From Lachnospiraceae bacterium (GTDB lineage Bacteria > Bacillota > Clostridia > Lachnospirales > Lachnospiraceae), in the NCBI GenBank assembly GCA_017427415.1, contig JAFRSU010000043.1:1-64000 (forward strand): a stretch of 64,000 nucleotides of DNA, given 5' to 3'. A program made the translations under genes and the position numbers. The first letter of the stretch is position 1, and each line of letters starts with the position of its first letter. Below the pieces are notes generated by a model that was given only the letters and a program-made list of their open reading frames with translations, did no database searches and had not been told where the DNA came from. Shown here piece by piece: positions 8,293-16,843 of this stretch.

Positions 8293-9309
8293 ATGGATTC
8301 GACTAAAAAGCGCAAAGTAAGCGCTTTGAGAGTAGGAACAGTCTGGCTGCTGCTTGCAGTGCTCCTGATCGTATTATCTCTTACCGCAATAAATGTAGGC
8401 AGTGCGGGGTATTCGGTAAAACAGATACTTACAGCATTGTTTTCCTCGGAGAAAAGTACTGTAAAGACCGTCGTGGTGAACCTCAGACTGCCGAGACTCA
8501 TATTGGCGCTTCTCATAGGTGCTTCACTTTCATCATCCGGTGCAATACTCCAGTCCGTCATGCGTAATCCGCTGGCGGACCCGGGGACCATCGGGGTATC
8601 GGCAGGTGCCGGGACGGCAGCCACTACTATTCTTTTGCTTTTCCCTCAATTGACAGGTTCCGTACCTCTCTTTGCATTCGGGGGAGCGGCTCTTGCATGC
8701 TTTCTTATATATACCATGGCATGGAAGGGCGGAGTGGATCCTACCAGGATAATCCTTTCAGGTGTAGCCATAAACAGTGTGCTTGGTGCGTATAATGCAT
8801 TGCTGCAGATGCTTCATTCAGACAGCTTGGAGGGTGTACTTGCATTTATGAACGGCAGTCTGTCCGGCAGGAGCTGGTCACAGGTGCATACACTTATGAT
8901 ATATGCAGGCATCGGTTTGGTTTTATCTTTTTTATGTATAAAAAGCGCAAACACTCTACAGCTGGGAGATGAGATGGCAAAATCGCTGGGAGTAAATGTA
9001 AGTGTGACAAGAGTACTTCTGTCTGCTGTTTCAGCTTTCCTGGCAGCAGCTACTGTATCTGTAGCCGGAATGATCGGTTTTGTCGGATTGGTAGTTCCAC
9101 ATATATCAAGAATACTTGTCGGCTCTGATTATAAACAGATGCTCCCGACGTCTATGCTCATGGGCGCGGTTGTCTTACTTGCAGCAGATACTTTGGGAAG
9201 AACCGTGGTTCCGGGAATGGAGATACCGGTAGGTATAGTAATGAGCGTTATCGGAGGACCGTTCTTCTTATATTTACTCAGAAAGCGGGGGAAGATGATT
9301 GGTAGTTAA
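8293..9309 (+). CDS. FecCD/BtuC-family ABC permease
   Basis: A 338-residue polytopic membrane protein. The family hallmark is present in order: L-R-L-P-R-L-I-L-A-L-L-I-G-A-S-L, then S-G-A-I-L-Q, then R-N-P-L-A-D-P-G-T-I-G-V-S-A-G-A. The coupling segment contains G-F-V-G-L-V-V-P-H-I-S-R. About ten hydrophobic segments are expected, and it would work as a homodimer. TAGGAGT precedes the start. The 3' end overlaps the ATPase gene by 11 bases. Confidence 0.92.
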   Translation: MDSTKKRKVSALRVGTVWLLLAVLLIVLSLTAINVGSAGYSVKQILTALFSSEKSTVKTVVVNLRLPRLILALLIGASLSSSGAILQSVMRNPLADPGTIGVSAGAGTAATTILLLFPQLTGSVPLFAFGGAALACFLIYTMAWKGGVDPTRIILSGVAINSVLGAYNALLQMLHSDSLEGVLAFMNGSLSGRSWSQVHTLMIYAGIGLVLSFLCIKSANTLQLGDEMAKSLGVNVSVTRVLLSAVSAFLAAATVSVAGMIGFVGLVVPHISRILVGSDYKQMLPTSMLMGAVVLLAADTLGRTVVPGMEIPVGIVMSVIGGPFFLYLLRKRGKMIGS

Positions 9310-10078
9310 CGGTAAAAAACTGAATATAGGTTACGGCGATCATACAGTGGTCCGTGATATGGATATCAATATCAAGGCCGGAAAGATCACATCTATAATA
9401 GGACCTAACGGTTCGGGTAAATCTACAGTTTTAAAAGCTCTCACGAGGCTCCTTCCATATAAGCAGGGATCGGTGTTTATAGACGGAAGAAGCCTTAAGG
9501 ATTATTCCTCAAAAGAACTCGCGAGAAATATCGGAGTGCTTCCCCAGATGCATTCGGCACCTCCCGACTTTCGGGTAAAGGAACTGGTAGGGTATGGCCG
9601 TATGCCTTATCAGAAGTGGTATCAGAAAAATAACTCTGAAGATGATAAAATCGTTGATTGGGCTATGAGATCAACAGGAGTATGGGAACTTCGGGAGAAA
9701 TCCATACATGAATGTTCCGGCGGAGAAAGCCAGAGGGTTTGGATCGCTACAGTACTTACCCAGCAGCCGGAAATCCTTTTCTTAGATGAACCGACCACAT
9801 ATCTGGATATCGCACACCAGCTGGAAATGATGCAGCTTGTGAAAAAACTGAATAAAGAAAACGGGATAGGCGTAGTAATGGTATTGCATGATCTTTCCCA
9901 GGCTTTGGAGATAAGTGACTGGATAGTGGTGATAAAGGACGGAAAGAAATATGATGAGGGAAAACCGGAGGATGTGATAACACCCAAAATGATGAAGGAA
10001 GTGTATGATGTTGACTGTGACATTATCCACATAGCAGGGCGGGAGAAACCCCTTATAGCATATAAAGAGATATGTTAG
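9299..10078 (+). CDS. FecE/BtuD-type ABC transporter ATPase
   Basis: A 259-residue ATPase partnering the permease. Walker A is GPNGSGKST (35-43), the signature is C-S-G-G-E-S-Q-R-V, and Walker B is E-I-L-F-L-D-E-P-T-T-Y-L-D, followed by a switch His in V-L-H-D-L-S. I use a TTG start at 9299, with GGGGGA six bases upstream, because the only nearby ATG is in the permease frame. Overlap with the permease implies coupled translation. With the lipoprotein and permease it completes an importer for an iron-chelate or tetrapyrrole-like compound. Confidence 0.9.
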   Translation: MVVNGKKLNIGYGDHTVVRDMDINIKAGKITSIIGPNGSGKSTVLKALTRLLPYKQGSVFIDGRSLKDYSSKELARNIGVLPQMHSAPPDFRVKELVGYGRMPYQKWYQKNNSEDDKIVDWAMRSTGVWELREKSIHECSGGESQRVWIATVLTQQPEILFLDEPTTYLDIAHQLEMMQLVKKLNKENGIGVVMVLHDLSQALEISDWIVVIKDGKKYDEGKPEDVITPKMMKEVYDVDCDIIHIAGREKPLIAYKEIC

Positions 10079-10117
10079 CCGGATGATGTGTAAACAATAT
10101 ACAGGAGAAAAAGAATA

Positions 10118-11434
10118 ATGGACGGAAATGAATTACTCGGGAGGTTAAAAAAACTTTCCGAAATAGAGGACAGAAGCAAGGACATTCATTCACTTACCTA
10201 TGCCCAGTTCCCCGGTACCCATTGCCCGCTCATGGGTGCGGCTATGGCAGTACGTGGGATAGACGGTGCCGTAATGATGATAATAGGCACGGATGAGTGC
10301 GCTTATTATACAAAGCATATGACAATATATTCGGAGGATTGGGGCGGCCTTACAGGAAGATGTGTATCTGTTACCATAGATCAGCATGATATAACTTTCG
10401 GATGTGGGAAAAAGGTTGAAGATGCATACGCTGAGCTCATGGAGGAAAGAAAGCCTGAGGCTGTATTTCTGGTTACTACCTGTGTACCGGAGATAATAGG
10501 TGATGATTTTGATGCTATTGCGGAGATACTTACAGAGAGGTACGGTATTCCCGTATTGGCAGTTCATACGGAACATTTTAAATGCGAAAATCATATGCCG
10601 GGAGTGGAAAGAACCATAACTGCTGCATTTAAGCTTATGGAAGAATGTGCAAAAGACGGAAGCGTCAATGTGCTCGGACAGCGTATGGGCAGGTTTGAGA
10701 GTACGGAACTGTACAGGGTACTGAAGTCAGCCGGAGTAAGAGTGGGAGCACAGATTCCGAGTGGCTGCAGTATAGATGATATAAAGCAGGCAGCATCGGC
10801 AAAGGTTAATATCGTGGTAAATGACATAGGACTGCCCTTAGCCAAAAAGATGGAACAGAAATTCGGGATCCCATATGTTTTTTTTGATAAATTCGTGGAT
10901 CCTCAGCATATATCAAAAGCATATGAGAGCTTATTCGGATTTCTGGGGATCCCGTTACCTGAAGGATTGTCGGAATTAAAAGAAAAGGCCGAAAAAAGTG
11001 TATGCCAGGGTAAGGAAAAACTTAAAGGTGTATCTTTTATATATGGAAATACGCCTTTTAATGTATATGAAGCCTGTGCGTTTATGAGCAGCCTTGGGAT
11101 GAAACCGCAGCTTATACAGTGTCATGGCATAAATGATACGGATGATGAAAGCATAAAGGAGATATTAAAATCCGATGATCCGTATATATCGCAGTCGGCC
11201 AATATATCTCCCATGCAGTACATATATGATGTGTTAAAGCCCATGCTGTATCTCGGGCATGAATATGCCATGAGACTGAAGATGAAAAAAATTGCACAGG
11301 TGCATACCGATATGGGCGGAGCAATGTTAGGTTACGAGGTAACCGGATATTTTGTAGAACAATTAGTGACAGCGACAGAAGAAGCTACAGCTATGAGGGA
11401 AGAAGGACAGGTGGAAAGGAGGTTTGGAGCATGA
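10118..11434 (+). CDS. NifD-like (nitrogenase component 1 alpha-type) oxidoreductase subunit
   Basis: A 438-residue member of the nitrogenase component 1 superfamily. Three cysteines sit where NifD holds its P-cluster: Cys36 (T-H-C-P-L-M-G-A), Cys61 (G-T-D-E-C-A-Y-Y) and Cys122 (T-T-C-V-P-E-I-I-G-D-D). The FeMo-co ligands do not appear: the segment corresponding to the Cys275 region (FGIPYVFFDKFVDPQHIS) has no Cys, and the late His442 loop is replaced by D-M-G-G-A-M-L-G-Y-E. It is also shorter than NifD (about 480-500). It is therefore a reductase of a nitrogenase-like enzyme, not a dinitrogenase. Its stop overlaps the next start as ATGA. Confidence 0.85.
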   Translation: MDGNELLGRLKKLSEIEDRSKDIHSLTYAQFPGTHCPLMGAAMAVRGIDGAVMMIIGTDECAYYTKHMTIYSEDWGGLTGRCVSVTIDQHDITFGCGKKVEDAYAELMEERKPEAVFLVTTCVPEIIGDDFDAIAEILTERYGIPVLAVHTEHFKCENHMPGVERTITAAFKLMEECAKDGSVNVLGQRMGRFESTELYRVLKSAGVRVGAQIPSGCSIDDIKQAASAKVNIVVNDIGLPLAKKMEQKFGIPYVFFDKFVDPQHISKAYESLFGFLGIPLPEGLSELKEKAEKSVCQGKEKLKGVSFIYGNTPFNVYEACAFMSSLGMKPQLIQCHGINDTDDESIKEILKSDDPYISQSANISPMQYIYDVLKPMLYLGHEYAMRLKMKKIAQVHTDMGGAMLGYEVTGYFVEQLVTATEEATAMREEGQVERRFGA

Positions 11435-12663
11435 GTCTTACACGCTTTCTTCCGGTTCCCAGTGACCGGATGGGAATCATCTGGAGCCTGTTAAGTATTA
11501 AGGATGCTGTGGTGCTGGAATACGGTCCTGCGGGAACAACACATTACAGTATGAGTTTATATGGGGATATAGGGATTGAACAGGAAAACAGATTGTTTAC
11601 AACCCATATGAGAGAAGACGATGTCATAATGGGTGATACATCGAGATTGGAAAATGCGATCATAGAAATTGATAAAAACTTTGAGCCAAAGGTAATATTT
11701 ATAGTTGCATCTTCATGCTCAGCCGTAATAGGTACCGATCTTAGGGGAGTATGTGCAATGGTAGCTCCCAAGGTTGAGGCAAAGCTCATAGCATTTGAAC
11801 AGGGCGGCTTCAGGGGCGACTATTCTGCGGGTTTAAAAGAAACATATAAACTTCTTGCGGAAAAGATAATTGACGGAGATGGGAAAAGAATTGAAGGCAC
11901 TTACAATATATTAGGGGCTTCGATAGGCAGCTACAGATGCAGAGCGGATGTACTGGAGATAAAAAGAATGCTGAAAGAGGTGTATGGGCTCGAATGTGGG
12001 GCATGTATGTGTCTTGACAGCAGCTTGGAACAGATAAAAAACATGGGTTCTGCCGGACTAAATATCGTTCTCAGACCGGAAGCTGTCGAAACTGCTAAGT
12101 TCCTTGAAAAGAAATACGGAACACCATATGTGTATGGGACACCGTACGGATACAGGGGAAGTATGGAATGGCTTCAGAGTATAGGTATGATTACCGGCAA
12201 AAAGCCATCGGAAGATATAATGCAGGAACTAAAAAAGAAGACTATGGCTGCTTCTCAGTATAAGATGTATGGAAGAATGCTGAAAAGAGATAAAGCAGAA
12301 GCATATCTCTATGGAGACGCGGAGACGGTTACAGGACTTGCATCATTCTTAAACGACATGGGTATAAATGCTGTCCACATGATTAGCATGCATAATTTAT
12401 CAGGTCTAAAGGAAATACCTGCTGATATAAAATATATGCCTGCTGAAAAGGAAAGACTGGAGATACTTAAGAGTTTAAGGGCTAATCTTGTTTTTGCAGA
12501 TGATACTTCCAAACGTTTTCTGGACGGAAGCAATACATTTGTAAGGATAACCAATCCGATGATAGACGGAGCTTTAGTTGCTGACCATATGCCTGTGGCA
12601 GGTATCCGCGGAGCGGATATGATAATGGAATATGTTTCGGGATATTTTAATACCATAAGATAA
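11431..12663 (+). CDS. NifK-like (nitrogenase component 1 beta-type) oxidoreductase subunit
   Basis: A 410-residue partner of the NifD-like protein, translationally coupled to it (ATGA overlap, GGAGG upstream). Only one P-cluster-type cysteine remains, Cys96 in A-S-S-C-S-A-V-I-G-T-D-L, matching the third NifK cysteine. The first two positions read P-S-D-R-M-G and G-P-A-G-T-T-H-Y without Cys. Three cysteines in the D-like subunit plus one here would suit a single 4Fe-4S cluster at the interface, comparable to the 3 Cys + 1 Asp cluster of dark protochlorophyllide reductase. No nifE, nifN or nifB homologue is in the window. Function unknown. Confidence 0.82.
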   Translation: MSLTRFLPVPSDRMGIIWSLLSIKDAVVLEYGPAGTTHYSMSLYGDIGIEQENRLFTTHMREDDVIMGDTSRLENAIIEIDKNFEPKVIFIVASSCSAVIGTDLRGVCAMVAPKVEAKLIAFEQGGFRGDYSAGLKETYKLLAEKIIDGDGKRIEGTYNILGASIGSYRCRADVLEIKRMLKEVYGLECGACMCLDSSLEQIKNMGSAGLNIVLRPEAVETAKFLEKKYGTPYVYGTPYGYRGSMEWLQSIGMITGKKPSEDIMQELKKKTMAASQYKMYGRMLKRDKAEAYLYGDAETVTGLASFLNDMGINAVHMISMHNLSGLKEIPADIKYMPAEKERLEILKSLRANLVFADDTSKRFLDGSNTFVRITNPMIDGALVADHMPVAGIRGADMIMEYVSGYFNTIR

Positions 12664-12682
12664 AAAATTTTGATTTGGTATA

Positions 12683-12775
12683 ATGGTTACGATACTTTTT
12701 GCCCCATTAGGGCTATGGATTTCAATAGGAGCAGGAGATGAGCTGTGTGATTTTAAAATGGAGCTTGTAAAGTAA
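12683..12775 (+). pseudogene. ATC-hydrolase-family C-terminal fragment
   Basis: Bases 12722-12775 encode SIGAGDELCDFKMELVK and a stop, the end of an ATC-hydrolase-family protein. The 41 bases 12723-12763 are identical to 1697-1737 of the intact gene at 1117. An ATG at 12683 opens a 30-codon frame, but the residues before the match (MVTILFAPLGLWI) do not resemble the family. This is a scrap left by recombination or deletion between paralogous copies. Confidence 0.75.
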
Positions 12776-12782
12776 GGCTAAG

Positions 12783-12812
12783 GAGAAGCTTGTAAGAGGG
12801 CTTCTCTTTTTT
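12783..12812 (+). terminator. rho-independent terminator
   Basis: GAGAAGC (12783-12789) pairs with GCTTCTC (12800-12806), followed by six T. It sits after the ATC-hydrolase fragment and probably now ends the nitrogenase-like operon transcript. Confidence 0.8.
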
Positions 12813-12849
12813 ATAGACCAACATATGAATAAAAAATTAAAATATTCAC

Positions 12850-12878
12850 TTGACAAATGAATTAGCATATGCTAACAT
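12850..12878 (+). promoter_or_regulatory. promoter with palindromic operator site 2
   Basis: TTGACA (12850-12855) and TAACAT (12873-12878) are 17 bases apart. The palindrome ATTAGCATATGCTAAC (12861-12876) fills the spacer and covers part of the -10, a position suited to repression. It drives the ABC module beginning at 12931. Confidence 0.7.
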
Positions 12879-12930
12879 ACAACATGTGAACGATAACAAA
12901 TAGTATTCATATAAATTCAGGAGGCACAAA

Positions 12931-13629
12931 ATGTTTATTGAAGGAAAAAATCTTGTGAAAAAATACGGGAAGGGCGATGCCACGGTTTGGGCGTTGAACC
13001 ATGCTGATTTTGAGATCGGGAAAGGGAAAATAGCAGTAATACTCGGACCTTCGGGAAGTGGTAAGAGTACACTGCTAAATATTTTGGGAGGTTTGGATAC
13101 TGCTGATGAGGGCAGTATCACGGTGGATGGAGAAAAATTATCTGATATGTCGCAAAAGGCACTCGAGAAGTACAGAAGAAACGATCTGGGCTTTGTATTC
13201 CAGTCATATAACCTAACACCTGATCTCACCGCATTGGAAAATGTGGAGATGACTGCGGAATTGACTGCTGATCCGTTGAATACGGATGAACTTATGAAAA
13301 AACTTGGGCTTGGTGAACATCTGCATCATTTTCCAAAGGAGCTTTCGGGCGGACAGCAGCAGAGAGTGGCTATAGCAAGAGCTATGGTAAAAAAGCCAAA
13401 GCTGCTGCTCTGCGATGAGTTGACAGGAGCTTTGGATTCAAAGTCATCAAAGGAGGTATTACAGCTTATAGAACAGGTGAACAGGGACTATGGGACCACT
13501 ATCGTGATAATTACTCATAATGAACTGATAGCCGGTATGGCTGACAGAGTATTAAGGATAAAGGATGGCAAGGTGGTTTCTGATACAGTGAATAATGCTA
13601 AAATAAAAGCAGAGGAGATGGAACTGTGA
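12931..13629 (+). CDS. ABC transporter ATPase, MacB/LolD type (module 1)
   Basis: A 232-residue ATPase that pairs with an FtsX-type permease. Walker A is GPSGSGKST, the signature L-S-G-G-Q-Q-Q-R, and Walker [13 protein letters not shown], where the family's usual Pro after D-E is Leu; the paralogue at 16844 shares this. Such systems move lipoproteins, peptides or drugs by mechanotransmission rather than by a classical channel. AGGAGG precedes the ATG. The stop overlaps the permease start. A promoter with the shared palindrome lies just upstream. Confidence 0.9.
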   Translation: MFIEGKNLVKKYGKGDATVWALNHADFEIGKGKIAVILGPSGSGKSTLLNILGGLDTADEGSITVDGEKLSDMSQKALEKYRRNDLGFVFQSYNLTPDLTALENVEMTAELTADPLNTDELMKKLGLGEHLHHFPKELSGGQQQRVAIARAMVKKPKLLLCDELTGALDSKSSKEVLQLIEQVNRDYGTTIVIITHNELIAGMADRVLRIKDGKVVSDTVNNAKIKAEEMEL

Positions 13630-15884
13630 AGACGCTGAACAAGAGGATCAAGAGGAATATAAAGAATAATCTGTCATTTTATCTGATAAGTACTATCCTT
13701 ACCATGCTTATTACTGCGTTTATCATCGCAGCGGCATCAACGGGGAATACCTTGACAGATCTCATACAGGACTATATGAAAAGACTGAAGGTAGAAAATG
13801 CAGAATTTTCAACCTACATAACGATACCGGATGATGAGATTACAAGACTTGAAAAGGAATATGACGTACTTCTGGAGGAAAACTCCTATAAGGATATAAA
13901 GGAAGGCGAAAAGACTTTAAGGGTATTTAAAAACCATACAAAAGTTAATTTAAGTGAGACACGTGACGGAAGAGAAGCTGCCGGACTTTTTGAGGGAACA
14001 CTTACGGAAAACTTTGCAAAAGAAAACGGTATATCGGTAAATGATTTATATTCTTTTGGCGGTATGGAGTTTGTAGTAACAGGATATACTACAAAAGGAG
14101 ACTATCTCTTTATGCTGAAAGATGCCGGAGATATGTTCAGGGATAATGTAAATTTTGGGATCATTATTGTTACTGCAGAAACATATGATAGAATTGAAGC
14201 CGAAGAAAAAACATGCTATGCGGTAATCTATAACCAAAAGGAGAATGAATTAGATTTCCGCAAGAGAGTAAATATGGATTATATAATGAAAAGTTATATA
14301 GCTAAGGATTCAAACCCGCGTATTTCATCTCCTGAAAGTGAAGGTGAAGGCGTAAGCGGTATGGCAAAAAAGCTCTCTCCGATACTTTTTATAATAGTTA
14401 TAGCATTGGTAGTCATGGTACTCGGAAGGATGATCAGGAGTGAACAGACATTGCTTGGTACCTTTATGGCTCTGGGCGTTACAAGAAGTGAAATTATCAG
14501 ACATTATGTAATTTACGGAATTATACCGGGTATAGTCGGAAGTGTACTGGGACTGGGTCTTTCTGTACCGTTTACTAAAGCGTTCAGTGCGTTTTATATA
14601 GAGAATGACTATGAAAAGCTTATATATGAAACAGAGTATAATATCCCGGCTTGCCTGGTTGCACTAATACTTCCTAGCTTATTGTATGTTTTAACGGTTT
14701 TAATAGTCTCAAGAAAGCTTCTTAAGGCTTCGGCAATTGAATTGTTAAATAACACCGGCAAGGATACAAAAACTATAAATATCCTTAAGGAGAGACGTAT
14801 CCGGACAGGACTGAAGTTAAAGGTCCGCAGTATAGTGGGGCACCCCGGACGAAGCGCTGTAACAGTGCTTGGAGTAATGATAGCTTCAATTCTTTTATTG
14901 CTTGGATTTGTAATGAAGACATTGATGACGGATATGATGGAGAATGGCATAAAAGAGACCATAGGGTATGAATATCTTTATTATCTGAATTATCTTGGTG
15001 ATATGGATACGATACCGGAGGGAAGTGAGGGAGCGTCACCGGTTCTTACGGTATATTATGAAATACCGTCTTCAACCAACCAGGTAAATATCTGGGGGGT
15101 TGACAAATCATCAGAATATTTTAAAATGAAAACTATGGATGGTGAAGATGTTGATCTTAACGGGTATTATATCACTAATGTAGCTTCTAATGTATGGAAG
15201 GTTAAAAAAGGAGATACATTAACATTTTACAGCATTGCTGATCTGTCCGAGCATAGCGTGGAGATATCCGGCATAATAGATGACAACATGCATACCTATA
15301 TGTATACATCTATTGAGAATGCCTCAAGACTTGCAGGCTTTGACGGAGTACACTATAATGCCATGGTAAGTGGTACTTCAATTCCAATTTCAGCTGATAT
15401 AGTTGCAAGCACAGTGGTCATGAGCGAGCACAGCGCACTGTTTGAAGAGCTTATGGGACCGATAGATGCTGTAGTATATATTATTATAGTATTTGGTGCA
15501 CTTCTTTGCATATTTATCATGTATCTGGTGATAAATATGATAGTAGGGGAGTCAAAGACGGGTATATCGGTCATGAAAGTTTTGGGCTTTTCTAAAAAAG
15601 AGATAGGAAGCAGAGTACTCGATGTAAATATGATACTTGTGATAATCGGTTTCCTTGTGGGGATACCCCTTACGTTTAAGGTTGCGGAAGTGGGATTTGC
15701 AGATACAATAGAGGAATTTGGCATATATTTTAAGGCAGAATTAAACTTAAGGACAGCTGTAGGCTTACTTATCGGATTTGTGATAATATTTATTGCTTAT
15801 GAGATATCCCTGCTGCTTCAAAAAAGAAAAATCGCCAAAATAAATATGGTGGAGGCCTTAAAGGAGAACCGCAGAAATGAGTGA
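13626..15884 (+). CDS. FtsX-family ABC permease (module 1)
   Basis: A 752-residue membrane protein starting at a GTG that overlaps the ATPase stop. It has an N-terminal membrane segment (FYLISTILTMLITAFIIAA), a first extracytoplasmic domain, and three membrane helices at about 255-370 containing L-G-T-F-M-A-L-G-V-T. A second copy of this arrangement begins at G-H-P-G-R-S-A-V-T-V-L-G-V and ends with V-M-K-V-L-G-F-S-K-K-E-I. The duplicated FtsX layout resembles peptide-resistance and MacB-like exporters of Firmicutes. The substrate is unknown. Confidence 0.88.
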   Translation: MKTLNKRIKRNIKNNLSFYLISTILTMLITAFIIAAASTGNTLTDLIQDYMKRLKVENAEFSTYITIPDDEITRLEKEYDVLLEENSYKDIKEGEKTLRVFKNHTKVNLSETRDGREAAGLFEGTLTENFAKENGISVNDLYSFGGMEFVVTGYTTKGDYLFMLKDAGDMFRDNVNFGIIIVTAETYDRIEAEEKTCYAVIYNQKENELDFRKRVNMDYIMKSYIAKDSNPRISSPESEGEGVSGMAKKLSPILFIIVIALVVMVLGRMIRSEQTLLGTFMALGVTRSEIIRHYVIYGIIPGIVGSVLGLGLSVPFTKAFSAFYIENDYEKLIYETEYNIPACLVALILPSLLYVLTVLIVSRKLLKASAIELLNNTGKDTKTINILKERRIRTGLKLKVRSIVGHPGRSAVTVLGVMIASILLLLGFVMKTLMTDMMENGIKETIGYEYLYYLNYLGDMDTIPEGSEGASPVLTVYYEIPSSTNQVNIWGVDKSSEYFKMKTMDGEDVDLNGYYITNVASNVWKVKKGDTLTFYSIADLSEHSVEISGIIDDNMHTYMYTSIENASRLAGFDGVHYNAMVSGTSIPISADIVASTVVMSEHSALFEELMGPIDAVVYIIIVFGALLCIFIMYLVINMIVGESKTGISVMKVLGFSKKEIGSRVLDVNMILVIIGFLVGIPLTFKVAEVGFADTIEEFGIYFKAELNLRTAVGLLIGFVIIFIAYEISLLLQKRKIAKINMVEALKENRRNE

Positions 15885-15922
15885 GTTCCTGCAATAAATT
15901 AATAAAGTTGAGGTAAGTTTAT

Positions 15923-16510
15923 ATGCCGATAAGAGTTTTTAAGGAAGAAGAAAAGGAGAGCTTGAAGCTTAAAATGCTTCAGGCCGGATTTCCGTTGCTT
16001 CAAAAGTACGGTATGACTCATACGTCGGTTGCAAAGATTACGGAAGCCGCCGGCATAGCGGTAGGTACATTTTATCATTTTTTTAAGAATAAAGAAGAAT
16101 ACATGTATGAGCTTATACGCTTTCAGCGGGTTAATGGGATAAGAAGATTTGTAAGTCCCGATATCCTTGAAGGAAAGCGTAAGGTTGGCAGGGATGAAGC
16201 AAAAGAATTTTTAAAATCCATGACAGATAAGAGATACAGTATATATGCATACATGACTTTGCAGGATGAAGCGGCACTTATGTCAAAACTGCCTAATGTA
16301 ACCCCGGATATCGGCCATGAAAAACTGGTAGCTGCAAGGCTTTTCAGTTATCTTGAAGGGATCCGCAAGGATATAGATGTAGCACTTGTAGCAAACTTGA
16401 TCAAATTATACGTACTGGCTGCACAGTCAAGGGATATACTCCATCCTTCCGGTTTGGAGAAGACTCTTGATTTTATGATAGAGAGTATCCTGGATCAGAT
16501 ATTTGAGTGA
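15923..16510 (+). CDS. TetR-family regulator
   Basis: A 195-residue regulator with an N-terminal helix-turn-helix (H-T-S-V-A-K-I-T-E-A-A-G-I-A-V-G-T-F-Y-H-F-F) and a ligand-binding C-terminal domain with no recognisable specificity. It is 38 bases after the permease in the same direction, with GAGGTAAG before its ATG, so it probably belongs to module 1 and controls it. It could be the protein that binds the GTTAGC palindromes, but nothing in the sequence proves that. Confidence 0.88.
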   Translation: MPIRVFKEEEKESLKLKMLQAGFPLLQKYGMTHTSVAKITEAAGIAVGTFYHFFKNKEEYMYELIRFQRVNGIRRFVSPDILEGKRKVGRDEAKEFLKSMTDKRYSIYAYMTLQDEAALMSKLPNVTPDIGHEKLVAARLFSYLEGIRKDIDVALVANLIKLYVLAAQSRDILHPSGLEKTLDFMIESILDQIFE

Positions 16511-16536
16511 TTGGAGAAATTTTAAAATATTTTATC

Positions 16537-16568
16537 GCAGATTGTCATTAAGATGATCTGCTTTTTTT
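16537..16568 (+). terminator. rho-independent terminator after the TetR gene
   Basis: GCAGAT (16537-16542) pairs with ATCTGC (16556-16561), followed by seven T (16562-16568). Confidence 0.75.
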
Positions 16569-16570
16569 GT

Positions 16571-16730
16571 GCGATAAGCGAATGCCCACAATGGAAGCTT
16601 GCTTCCAGATTGTGGGCTGAGCGAACGGTCACTGAGAGAGCTTGCTCTCGAAGTGTCCGACAGCATCGAGTAGGAGTCAGCCTACTCGATTGCGATAAAC
16701 GAATGCCCTCAGTGCAAGCCTACTCGATCA
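16571..16730. repeat. highly structured intergenic element of unknown type
   Basis: This fills most of the 333-base gap between the TetR gene and ABC module 2. It has three strong hairpins: 16584-16617 (GCCCACAAT closing an inner GGAAGC/GCTTCC), 16630-16655 (GAGAGC/GCTCTC inside CACT/AGTG) and 16665-16690 (10-bp stem ATCGAGTAGG/CCTACTCGAT). The unit GCGATAA[G/A]CGAATGCCC occurs at 16571 and again at 16692, and CCTACTCGAT occurs a second time near 16719, so alternative pairings are possible. A short reading frame across it has no convincing protein character. Confidence 0.55.
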
Positions 16731-16802
16731 GAATTGGTCGTTATAGAAATGGATAAAAAATAGAAAAACGGATTAGACATAAAGAAATGGATATGATATA
16801 TA

Positions 16803-16818
16803 GTTAGCATAAAGTAAC
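16803..16818. promoter_or_regulatory. palindromic operator site 3 (imperfect)
   Basis: GTTAGCATAAAGTAAC keeps the outer GTTA...TAAC of the family and one GTTAGC arm. It lies 25 bases before the ATG of ABC module 2. It is the weakest of the five sites. Confidence 0.45.
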
Positions 16819-16843
16819 ATCACATAAAGAAAGGCGAAGAGAA

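Noticed and set aside
6315..12663. True nitrogen-fixing nitrogenase
   Set aside because: No FeMo-co ligands are recognisable in the D-like subunit, the K-like subunit has only one of three P-cluster cysteines, and nifE, nifN and nifB are absent from the window.
16553..16756. 67-residue reading frame in the structured gap
   Set aside because: The frame is explained by hairpins and repeat units, has no ribosome-binding site, and its translation has no domain character.
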